DNA of 12,889 bases. It comes from Calditrichota bacterium. GTDB taxonomy: Bacteria > Calditrichota > Calditrichia > RBG-13-44-9 > J075. The notes under the pieces are model-generated. The model was not told the origin of the DNA. It saw only the letters and a program-made list of their open reading frames with translations, and searched no databases. Positions 1 through 7,744 of this stretch are shown piece by piece. A program made the translations under genes and the position numbers. The stretch spans positions 1-12,889 of the forward strand of contig RFIL01000458.1 of NCBI GenBank assembly GCA_003695285.1, written 5' to 3'. The stretch's first letter is position 1, and each line of letters starts with the position of its first letter.

Positions 1-2004
1 ATGGTCTTTGTTCAGGGGGTTGCCGGACAAATTTTTGGCGATCTGGCACTCACGGTGGTCTTCTCGCTGGTGGCATCTTTAATGGTTGCTCTCTTTTTCA
101 TTCCCATGTTAGCCTCCCGAAAAATGAATATCCCGGATAGTAAAACTCTCTATCCGTCACCAAAACAATTTTTCTTTCGCTTTCAGAGTTTTTCGCAGCT
201 GAAGGAAAGTTTTAAAAACTGGAGAAAGGTTTTTTCTAACAAAAGCCTGTTTTCAAAATTGATGTTGGTGTTTGCTTCTATCGTGTGGCTGCCATATATC
301 ATCTTCCGATTCCTCGTCTTTTTCATCTTAAATGTGCTCAGCAAACTCTTAACAGCTTTGATATTGCTCCTCGGACTATTAATGGCCGGCCTCTCCTGGA
401 TCTGGAGGAAAGTCTTATCCCCCATTGCCTCATTTTTCGTTTCTCTGTTTAATAAAGCCTATTCCAGGCTAAGCGAGTACTACCCCACGGTAATTGAATG
501 GGCATTGACCCATAAAGGAAAAGTGATGGCAATGGCACTTATCCCCTTTCTTGTGGTTCTCTTTATCCTGTTGCCTAACCTGGGGCGGGAACTCATCCCG
601 GAAGTTCATCAGGGAGAATTTAATGTAGAACTGACGCTGGCCATTGGAACCCCGGTAGAAACTACGGCCCAGATTATCAGTCCCATTGAACAGATCATTT
701 TACAGCATCCTTCAGTTAAAAAAGTTTCCACTGTTGCCGGGGTAGACCTGACCAAAGTGACCGATAGTGAGGCCGGTGAACATACGGCAGTGATTACGGT
801 CACCCTGGAAGACAAGGGAAATCCGGCAGAAGTAGAAGAAGAAGTCATTCGCTATGTACGGGGTGAACTGCAAAACTTTAGTGGTATCAATTATAAAATT
901 TCCCGACCGGTATTATTCAGTTTTAAGACACCGGTGGAAGTGGAGATAAAAGGTTACAACCTTTCGGAATTGACCCGGATCAGTCGGGAGGCGGTGGCGG
1001 CTCTCTCCCGAATTCCCGGTCTCACCGATATCAAATCCAACATTCAGAGAGGGAATCCCGAAATTCAAATCGTCTATGATCGGGATCGGCTGGCATATTA
1101 TGGGTTAAACATCCTGGAAGTTGCCAACATCGTGCGCAACAAGGTGCTGGGCGAAGTGGCCACTGAATTCAAAAAAGAAGACCGGCGAATCGATGTCCGG
1201 GTAAAGGTTCGAGAACAGGACAAAGCCACCCTTGAAAAACTGCGACGATTAGATGTCAATCCCGACAGCCCTGTGCCCATCCCACTGGAAAGTGTGGCCT
1301 CTATTGAGATTCATGAAGGCCCCAGTGAAATCAGACGCATTGACCAACAGCGAGCAGCATTAATTCTAGCCAACATTACCGGAAGAGATCTGGCCAGCGT
1401 CAGCGCTGATGTTTTTGATGCTCTCCAATCCCTGAATATGCCCTCGGACTTCACTTTTGAAATAACCGGACAAAACAAGGAGATGGAGGTATCCTTAAAT
1501 AGTTTGCGGATGGCTTTACTCCTGGCAATTTTTATGGTGTATATTGTGATGGCTTCTCAGTTTGAATCCTTTATCCATCCTTTTGTGATATTGTTTACTG
1601 TTCCCTTTGCCTTAATTGGTGTTGCCATCACCCTGTGGCTGGCGGGGATTGCCCTGAATGTGATGGTGTTCTTGGGATTAATCATGCTGGCGGGTATTGT
1701 GGTGAACAATGCCATTGTGCTGGTGGATTATATCAATCAACTCCGACGCAGAGGTTTATCGAAAGAGGAAGCCATTAAGCAGGCCGGTCAGGCTCGGCTT
1801 CGTCCCATCTTGATGACCACCACCACCACTGTTCTGGGGCTGTTACCCATGGCACTGGGATTAGGAGAAGGGGCGGAAATTCGTACACCGATGGCGATTA
1901 CAGTGATCACCGGGCTGATTAGTGCCACCGTGCTCACGTTAATCGTCATTCCAACGGTATATGCTATTTTTGAACGAAAAGAAGTAACCGCCACTGAAGA
2001 ATAA
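1..2004 (+). CDS. RND-superfamily efflux permease, C-terminal two thirds (5' end outside window)
   Basis: This is the later part of an inner-membrane proton-driven RND pump (AcrB/HAE1-like). The visible Met at position 1 is almost surely internal: the first 42 residues match the end of the first transmembrane bundle of RND pumps (VFVQGVAGQIFGDLAL then a helix ending IPMLASRK), which normally lies some 450 residues into the protein. After it come an unusual hydrophobic insertion (about residues 43-155), TM7 (about 173-191), the second periplasmic porter and docking domain (about 192-495), and the last TM bundle (about 500-655). The TM10 motif VVNNAIVLVD has Asn569-Asn570 where AcrB has Lys940-Asn; this variant is common in other RND clades. 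The matching TM4 acidic residues lie upstream of the window. The gene ends with TAA and is followed 59 nt later by a second RND gene, suggesting one operon. Substrate unknown; metal or drug export cannot be separated from this sequence alone. Confidence 0.93.
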   Translation: MVFVQGVAGQIFGDLALTVVFSLVASLMVALFFIPMLASRKMNIPDSKTLYPSPKQFFFRFQSFSQLKESFKNWRKVFSNKSLFSKLMLVFASIVWLPYIIFRFLVFFILNVLSKLLTALILLLGLLMAGLSWIWRKVLSPIASFFVSLFNKAYSRLSEYYPTVIEWALTHKGKVMAMALIPFLVVLFILLPNLGRELIPEVHQGEFNVELTLAIGTPVETTAQIISPIEQIILQHPSVKKVSTVAGVDLTKVTDSEAGEHTAVITVTLEDKGNPAEVEEEVIRYVRGELQNFSGINYKISRPVLFSFKTPVEVEIKGYNLSELTRISREAVAALSRIPGLTDIKSNIQRGNPEIQIVYDRDRLAYYGLNILEVANIVRNKVLGEVATEFKKEDRRIDVRVKVREQDKATLEKLRRLDVNPDSPVPIPLESVASIEIHEGPSEIRRIDQQRAALILANITGRDLASVSADVFDALQSLNMPSDFTFEITGQNKEMEVSLNSLRMALLLAIFMVYIVMASQFESFIHPFVILFTVPFALIGVAITLWLAGIALNVMVFLGLIMLAGIVVNNAIVLVDYINQLRRRGLSKEEAIKQAGQARLRPILMTTTTTVLGLLPMALGLGEGAEIRTPMAITVITGLISATVLTLIVIPTVYAIFERKEVTATEE

Positions 2005-2063
2005 AAGGTATCATTCATCCTCGGGGTGAATACCATCGGAAACCAATAGCAAACAGGTTTGAC

Positions 2064-5000
2064 ATGCGCGATAAAGCATCATTACTGCCCTGGTTGGCAG
2101 TGAACCGTCCCATTACCATAACGGTCACCCTGGCGGCTATTATAGTGCTGGGCATCATTGCTTACCTTAAAATTCCCATTGAACTGTTACCCAGTGGGTT
2201 TAATCCCCCCTATTTAGGGGTATGGGTTAGTTATCCGAACGCCAATCCGCAGGAAGTAGAAGAACAGATTACACGTCCCATGGAGGAACAGCTACGTACT
2301 ATCCCGGGGATTACTAAAATCAATACATTTAGTAACAGCAATGGTTGTTGGGCCTGGTTAGAATTCAGTCGCAAAACGAACATGGATGTAGCTTATGATC
2401 AGCTCAGGGATCGGATGGAACGGGCTCGAGCTACTTTCCCGGATGACTTTCAACGCTATTTTTTACGACGCTTTGGCCGAAACGATACCCCCATCATTTT
2501 TCTTTCTGTTACCTTTCCTCCGGAAGTAGAGGACCCCTACTTTGTAGTGGATCAGTTTGTGAAGCGCCCCATCGAACGGATTGATGGTGTGGGTAACATC
2601 GAAATCTGGGGTGCGGATGAAAAAAGCATTCAAATCCTGATTGACCAGGATAAAGTAAAAGCATACCGCTTAAATATGTATCAAATCATTAGTGAGTTGA
2701 GACGGGATAATTTTGCCCTCTCCTCAGGGTGGGTGTATGAAGGAGGGCGAAAATTTCTGGTGCGTTCAGTAGGGCGCTTTAAATCCATTGATGAGATTCG
2801 TAAACTCCCGATAAACAAATATGGGCTGCGTTTAGGCGATATCGCAGAAGTCCGATATGCCGTAGAAAAGCGGAGTTGGACCCAACGCATTAATGGACGT
2901 CCCGGTTTGCTACTGGGGATTTATAAAGAATCGTTGGCCAATTCAGTGGAACTCAGCCATAAGCTGGAAGACCTTCTGGAGAAGGAAATTCTCACCCGAC
3001 CGGAGATGCGCCATGCCGATGTGGAATTCCTCTTTGTTCAGGGAAAGATGATTGAGGATTCTATTGACAATCTCATGGATACCGCTATCTGGGGGGGGAT
3101 TTTTGCCATCCTGATTTTACTTTTCTTCCTGCGAAACATCCGAATGACCTTTATCATGATGATCTCCATCCCCCTTTCTATTCTCATTTCACTGATGGTT
3201 ATCTATTTTATTGGATGGTCCCTGAATGTCATCATCATGGTAGGCCTGATGATTAGCGTTGGGATGGTGGTAGATAATGCCATCGTCGTCCTGGAGAATA
3301 TTTATCATCGGAGAACAGAAGGTCTCACCTCTCGAAAAGCATCCATCCTCGGTGCCAGTGAAGTGAATTTAGCCATCGTGATGGCCACCTTGACCACTAT
3401 TGCTGTATTTGTTCCCATGATATTAATTGATGATGGTGGAGTTGGGATGACATTTTACATGCAGCGGATCGGGCTACCGGTGATTTTCTCATTGCTGGCA
3501 TCGCTTTTTGTTGCGCTGGTATTAATCCCCCTTGCTACCACGAAACTGGGGGGCAAAAAACAGGCTGAAGAAAATCGAATCATCACCCGAACCAAGGAAG
3601 GCTATACTCGTCTTCTTGATAAACTATTAAATCGACGGCTGGATCTGGTGATTGTTGTTATTGGATTATTCTGGATTACCTTTGCCGTATTAATTCCCCA
3701 AACCCCCAAATCCGATCAACAATCGGGTAACATCAGCGATATCTGGTTGATTTTTGATCTTCCCAATCATTTAACCACAGATGAGGCCAATGCCTACTTC
3801 AAATCGGTAGAAGATACCATATTTGCTCACTCCACCGAATACGATATCAAAGCTGTGGATACTGGTTTTCGAAGAGGGTTGGGGCGAATACGGATCTATC
3901 TCAATCCACCACCCAAAGAACAATGGTTTAATACAGTATATCGCTGGATATTATCGGCTATTGGTAAAAAAGGGAATATCCGGATGGGCCGCGACGAAGT
4001 CCTGGCAGATATTCAAAAACGAATCCCCAAAAAACCCGGGGTCACACTTCGCACCTCCTGGAGGGGAGGCGAAATTGGTGAGGAAGGTGTTGTGTCCATC
4101 ATGTTGTTCGGGGATGACACGAATAAATTGGCTGAACTGGCAAAAGAGGTGGAAAGACGGATGCGGCTTTTGCCGGAGGTGATAAGTGTAGAAACCGATC
4201 GGGAATCCGGTGCTGATGAAATCCGCATTACCATGGATCGCGATATTGCCACCAGAAACAACATAAACCCTGACCAGGTGGCTTATACGGTCATGTATGC
4301 GGTTCGGGGTATAACGCTACCGAAATTCCAGTCCACCAACAAAGAAATTGAAATGCGTATTCAACTCCAGGAAGCCGATCGGGAGAATCTCCAGCAACTA
4401 AAGAACATGACCTTCACCAATCGGCAGGGGCGCCCCATTCCCCTTTCAGCGATAGCATCTTTTGGAATTGAAAAGGGATTCGGTGAAATTTCCAGAGAAA
4501 ACGGAAAAACCTATCTCCAGATTAAGGCCAAAACATTGATGGAAGATATCCCTAAAATCTCAGCTCAAATCGATCAAATCATGAAGGATTTTCCCTTACC
4601 GGTAGGATATCGATGGGAAAAAGGAGCGCGATTCTCACGCTTCGCTCAACAGAACCAGAGCTTCACTTCCGCCATTATTCTCTCCGTGATTTTTGTGTAT
4701 ATCTTAATGGCGATTTTATTTGAATCCCTGGTGCTCCCCCTCTCCATTATGTTAGCCATCCCCCTGGCTTTGTTCGGTGCTTATTTAGCCTTATTCGTGA
4801 CCAAAACACCGCAGGACATGATGGCAGGAATCGGAATTGTTATCCTCATCGGTGTGGTGGTCAACAATGGTATTGTGTTAATTGATATGATTAACCGACG
4901 ACGACGGGAGGGATACGGTCGGAGGGATGCGATACTGGATGCTGCCAAAAACAGATTTCGCCCCATATTAATGACCAGCTTTACCACCATCGGGGGATTG

Positions 5001-5228
5001 ATTCCCATGGCGATTGGTTCTGCAAACCTCTTCGGCTTTCCTTATGCTCCCATGGGTAGAGCTCTTATCGGGGGATTGTTAACCGGCACGTTTCTGACAC
5101 TATTGGTGGTCCCGCTCTTCTATACATTATTTGATGATCTGGCCATCTTCCTTACCAATTTATACCGATGGTTTCGGAAACCGGCTGCTGCGGATGGAGA
5201 AGTGCCTCTCTCCACCAGAGAGGGCTAA
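2064..5228 (+). CDS. RND-superfamily efflux permease (HAE1-like), complete
   Basis: A full-length RND inner-membrane pump of 1054 aa, the usual size for AcrB-type transporters. It would export a substrate using the proton gradient together with a periplasmic adaptor and outer-membrane channel, neither of which is in the window. TM1 is at about residues 14-33, followed by the first porter domain, TM2-6 (about 335-495), TM7 (about 527-545), the second periplasmic half and the last TM bundle. The TM4 motif VGMVVDNAIVVLEN keeps one acidic residue (Asp404) with Asn405 where AcrB has a second Asp. TM10 has VVNNGIVLID (Asn934-Asn935) in place of the AcrB Lys. Both halves therefore resemble the non-AcrB HAE1 clades. 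The ATG start gives the normal short cytoplasmic N-terminus before TM1; only a weak AGG lies about 6 nt upstream, so translation may depend partly on the preceding gene. Tandem RND permeases can form mixed trimers, as MdtB/MdtC do; whether that happens here is inference. Confidence 0.96.
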   Translation: MRDKASLLPWLAVNRPITITVTLAAIIVLGIIAYLKIPIELLPSGFNPPYLGVWVSYPNANPQEVEEQITRPMEEQLRTIPGITKINTFSNSNGCWAWLEFSRKTNMDVAYDQLRDRMERARATFPDDFQRYFLRRFGRNDTPIIFLSVTFPPEVEDPYFVVDQFVKRPIERIDGVGNIEIWGADEKSIQILIDQDKVKAYRLNMYQIISELRRDNFALSSGWVYEGGRKFLVRSVGRFKSIDEIRKLPINKYGLRLGDIAEVRYAVEKRSWTQRINGRPGLLLGIYKESLANSVELSHKLEDLLEKEILTRPEMRHADVEFLFVQGKMIEDSIDNLMDTAIWGGIFAILILLFFLRNIRMTFIMMISIPLSILISLMVIYFIGWSLNVIIMVGLMISVGMVVDNAIVVLENIYHRRTEGLTSRKASILGASEVNLAIVMATLTTIAVFVPMILIDDGGVGMTFYMQRIGLPVIFSLLASLFVALVLIPLATTKLGGKKQAEENRIITRTKEGYTRLLDKLLNRRLDLVIVVIGLFWITFAVLIPQTPKSDQQSGNISDIWLIFDLPNHLTTDEANAYFKSVEDTIFAHSTEYDIKAVDTGFRRGLGRIRIYLNPPPKEQWFNTVYRWILSAIGKKGNIRMGRDEVLADIQKRIPKKPGVTLRTSWRGGEIGEEGVVSIMLFGDDTNKLAELAKEVERRMRLLPEVISVETDRESGADEIRITMDRDIATRNNINPDQVAYTVMYAVRGITLPKFQSTNKEIEMRIQLQEADRENLQQLKNMTFTNRQGRPIPLSAIASFGIEKGFGEISRENGKTYLQIKAKTLMEDIPKISAQIDQIMKDFPLPVGYRWEKGARFSRFAQQNQSFTSAIILSVIFVYILMAILFESLVLPLSIMLAIPLALFGAYLALFVTKTPQDMMAGIGIVILIGVVVNNGIVLIDMINRRRREGYGRRDAILDAAKNRFRPILMTSFTTIGGLIPMAIGSANLFGFPYAPMGRALIGGLLTGTFLTLLVVPLFYTLFDDLAIFLTNLYRWFRKPAAADGEVPLSTREG
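5205..5223 (+). other. Perfect 7-bp hairpin at the end of the second RND gene
   Basis: CCTCTCT and AGAGAGG form a perfect 7-bp stem around a 5-base CCACC loop, ending 2 bases before the TAA stop of the RND gene and close to the convergent gene end at 5270. No run of T follows on either strand, so it is not a standard intrinsic terminator. It could slow polymerase or protect the mRNA 3' end, or be chance. Confidence 0.3.
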
Positions 5229-5269
5229 TTGGAAATACCTCGATCACCCATGATTTTCGACCATCGGGA

Positions 5270-7720
5270 TCAGCGCATCAGAACCATTTTTCGTATCTGG
5301 AGCGGTTTGCCATCCATTTCTAACCGGTAAAGGTAAACTCCGCTGGAGACTTGATCACCAGAGTCATCTCTGCCATCCCAGGAAAATTCATAGAATCCCG
5401 GAGTAAGGGTTTCATCCACCAGTGATCTTACCACCTGTCCCAACGTATTATATACCACCAGAGAAACTTTACCCTGCCGGCTAATTTGAAATGGTATCAC
5501 TGTCATGGGATTGAAAGGATTGGGATAATTCTGTCCCAGTATCACCGCTGATGGGATTACCTTTTGTTTATGGAGAAATACCCGACTTCCTCTGGGATGA
5601 ACATTCACCACAAGAGCTTTTGTGAGATGGTATGTTTCCACATGATTGCCGCTCTCCACTTCCAGGAGATAAAGCACGGATTTCTCCGAAGGTATTTTCT
5701 CCACACGGATTTGTACCGGATCTACCCCACCCTGAATAAGGATTTGAGCATGCGGGGCTAAGCTCAACCGGGTATTATTTGCAAAACGGACATCAAACAA
5801 TGGCGGTGGGGGTAGCGGAGGCAGCTCAAACATACCCGGATTCTCGATGGAATTTGGGTCTACATCGAAATACAACCGTTGAGCAGCTCCGAGATGATCT
5901 TGAATATGCAAAATCAACCCATTGGGTTGAAATGTTTTTTCCCGGTTTTTTTCCGAAGGGTTAGATTTACTGATAGATTGAAGCCCCCCTCCGCAATTCA
6001 GAATGACCTGCCCGGAATCACTGGCGCGTATCCAGTATCCCCTTCCCTGTAAAATGCTGTCAGCAAGAAAATAAGCTTGATCAAATCCATAGAGAGTGGA
6101 TGGAACAATGATCCCCTGAGGGTCAATCACATCCACCAGAGCGATATCGCAGGAGGCGCCACTGATCATGTTCCAGCCGGGTTTTAATGAAATAAGTTGT
6201 GTCCCACTGAACGTTCCACTGATGACAACGGTATCCGCCACCGGGAAACGTAACCAGTACCCGTGTCCGGGTTGCAATGAATCTTCAGCGACATATTGAC
6301 CGTCCCATCCAAAGAGTGTCCCCGGTATGGCATTTGGATAAACGCTAAGATAGAAATTATCAGGTACCAGAAGAGGTAACCCCACCAGATTCCAATCTTT
6401 GTTAACTGCGAACAGAAACTGACTCTGTTGAGAAATACCCGTACCGGTTAATGAGATGAAGAGAGGGGTTTCATTGGGATCATTGCTGGTCAACTGGAGT
6501 GTAGCGGTTTTTACACCCGTGGTTGTGGGAGTGAAGGACACATCCAGCGAAGAGCTTTCACCGGGATGGAGCAACTGTGGTATTATGGCGTTGCTGATGG
6601 TGAATTCAGAAGTGTTTCCTCCAGTTAAAGTCGCCCCGGTGATCATTAAATCTGTCAGCCCTGAATTCGTGATTGTAACCGTTTGAGAAACAGTGGTATT
6701 AATCCCCACGTTACCAAAGTCAACAGAAGCGGGAGACACATTAATATCCGGGATGGTTGCAGAATCAAAGAACCACGGTACGGTTGCCACATCCGTTGAA
6801 AAAAAATCCAGTAACAGATTCGCCACTTTCAGCCTTCCCCAGGGATCCGAAGGATGTAACCCATCCCATTCAAAATCCAGGGGACATTCCCAGATGAGCC
6901 CGTCGTTACGGGGAATCATCCCATCAGCCCATAAATAAGCAGCCCAGGACAGCCAGGGGGCTCTTGGATGAGGTCCTTTATAATTAAGTAAAGAATCCCC
7001 ATTTACCTGGTCTTCTATCAGAAATTTTACCGACCATCCGCTGAAATATGCAAATGGTTCCGGATTCGCAAAATAGACCGCATATCCACCATAGATACGA
7101 CTGGAGAGAAATGCTTGCTTGACATTCGGGAACTTGTTCTGAATGATATTCAACGCCGTTCGAAAGAGGTCTTTTAAATAATTCGCATAACCGGGAAATG
7201 TGGTATCCTGAGGAAAAACTTCTGCTTCTTTAAACCAGATAGTTTGCACCTGTTGTGGAGATAGACCACGATTCAGAAGAGTATCATTAATCACACTCCA
7301 GAAACTATCGTTGGTATCTACGATGGCAATAATATCCTTATTCGGTTGAGCCCCCTGGACAATCTCCAGATAAGGATTTTTGTTGGGTAAATTATTTGCA
7401 AGCTGCTGAAATTTTTCGAATTCATAATTCGTATTCGACATGCCAATTGATAGGAGCACAATCTTTCCGTTAACCGAATCCGGATTCCCGAACACATCCA
7501 GTGGCTGAACAGTGGTGGCCAGCGCGATTCCTGCACTATCATGGGAAACAGGACGTTGATTAGAACCGTTGGGATAGAGTCCTCCCTGAAAGCCCTGCCA
7601 GAAGTTGGTCCCTAAATCATTTATAGGCGGTAACCCCACAGAGGCTACATCGCAATTCTGCGGATAAAGCATCATTCCCCCGGTCAACAGGAGAAAGAAA
7701 AGTGCTATTGAAATTTTCAT
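5270..7720 (-). CDS. Secreted multidomain protein: SGNH-hydrolase-like region, Hydin-type Ig domain, duplicated module, T9SS-type sorting domain
   Basis: An 816-aa exported protein. Residues 1-20 form a signal peptide. Residues about 86-306 look like an SGNH/GDSL hydrolase: a strand followed by IGMSNTN (candidate nucleophile Ser95) and, near the end, WDGLHPSDPWGRLKVANLL, whose Asp286 and His289 fit the block V Asp-x-x-His of the catalytic triad. The first block reads GMS instead of GDS, so activity is not certain. Residues 325-429 are an ASPM/SPD-2/Hydin-type Ig domain (SPASVDFGNVGI ... TLQLTSNDPNETP). Two related units follow (443-493 and 516-567), each starting WN and ending GYW(L/I)R. A Pro-rich stretch (634-641) precedes a FlgD-like C-terminal domain (NYPNPFNP at 731-738, YNTLGQVV, then SSGVYLYRL), the type IX secretion/cell-surface sorting signal of FCB bacteria. 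GAGGG lies 3 nt before the ATG. The gene starts 24 nt after the SPFH stop, so co-transcription is plausible. Substrate unknown; an ester or acetyl group on a polysaccharide is only a guess. Confidence 0.85.
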   Translation of the reverse strand: MKISIALFFLLLTGGMMLYPQNCDVASVGLPPINDLGTNFWQGFQGGLYPNGSNQRPVSHDSAGIALATTVQPLDVFGNPDSVNGKIVLLSIGMSNTNYEFEKFQQLANNLPNKNPYLEIVQGAQPNKDIIAIVDTNDSFWSVINDTLLNRGLSPQQVQTIWFKEAEVFPQDTTFPGYANYLKDLFRTALNIIQNKFPNVKQAFLSSRIYGGYAVYFANPEPFAYFSGWSVKFLIEDQVNGDSLLNYKGPHPRAPWLSWAAYLWADGMIPRNDGLIWECPLDFEWDGLHPSDPWGRLKVANLLLDFFSTDVATVPWFFDSATIPDINVSPASVDFGNVGINTTVSQTVTITNSGLTDLMITGATLTGGNTSEFTISNAIIPQLLHPGESSSLDVSFTPTTTGVKTATLQLTSNDPNETPLFISLTGTGISQQSQFLFAVNKDWNLVGLPLLVPDNFYLSVYPNAIPGTLFGWDGQYVAEDSLQPGHGYWLRFPVADTVVISGTFSGTQLISLKPGWNMISGASCDIALVDVIDPQGIIVPSTLYGFDQAYFLADSILQGRGYWIRASDSGQVILNCGGGLQSISKSNPSEKNREKTFQPNGLILHIQDHLGAAQRLYFDVDPNSIENPGMFELPPLPPPPLFDVRFANNTRLSLAPHAQILIQGGVDPVQIRVEKIPSEKSVLYLLEVESGNHVETYHLTKALVVNVHPRGSRVFLHKQKVIPSAVILGQNYPNPFNPMTVIPFQISRQGKVSLVVYNTLGQVVRSLVDETLTPGFYEFSWDGRDDSGDQVSSGVYLYRLEMDGKPLQIRKMVLMR
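6020..6394 (-). repeat. Internal protein-level duplication (two about 52-residue units) in the secreted protein
   Basis: Residues 443-493 (nt 6394-6242) and 516-567 (nt 6175-6020) share one plan: a WN(L/M) start, a middle (G/S)TL(F/Y)G(W/F)D, then D-S-(L/I)-x-(P/Q)-G-(H/R)-GYW(L/I)R. The copies have diverged in DNA, so this is an old domain duplication and not a recent tandem repeat. It probably forms two beta-rich modules between the Ig domain and the C-terminal region. Confidence 0.7.
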
Positions 7721-7744
7721 ATTCCCTCACAAAGAAAAATGCTT

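Noticed and set aside
609..848. Antisense ORFs of 60-83 codons across both RND genes
   Set aside because: They are antisense shadows of conserved RND coding sequence with Ser/Thr-rich low-information products and no start signals.
2007..2034. Imperfect hairpin (GGTAT / ATACC plus TCA / TGA with a 3-nt bulge) between the two RND genes
   Set aside because: The stem is short, bulged and AT-rich with no T-run; it could easily arise by chance in a 59-nt gap.
3823..4182. Plus-strand 119-codon ORF inside the second RND gene
   Set aside because: It is in another frame of a clearly coding region, has no recognisable domain, and begins inside a conserved RND domain.
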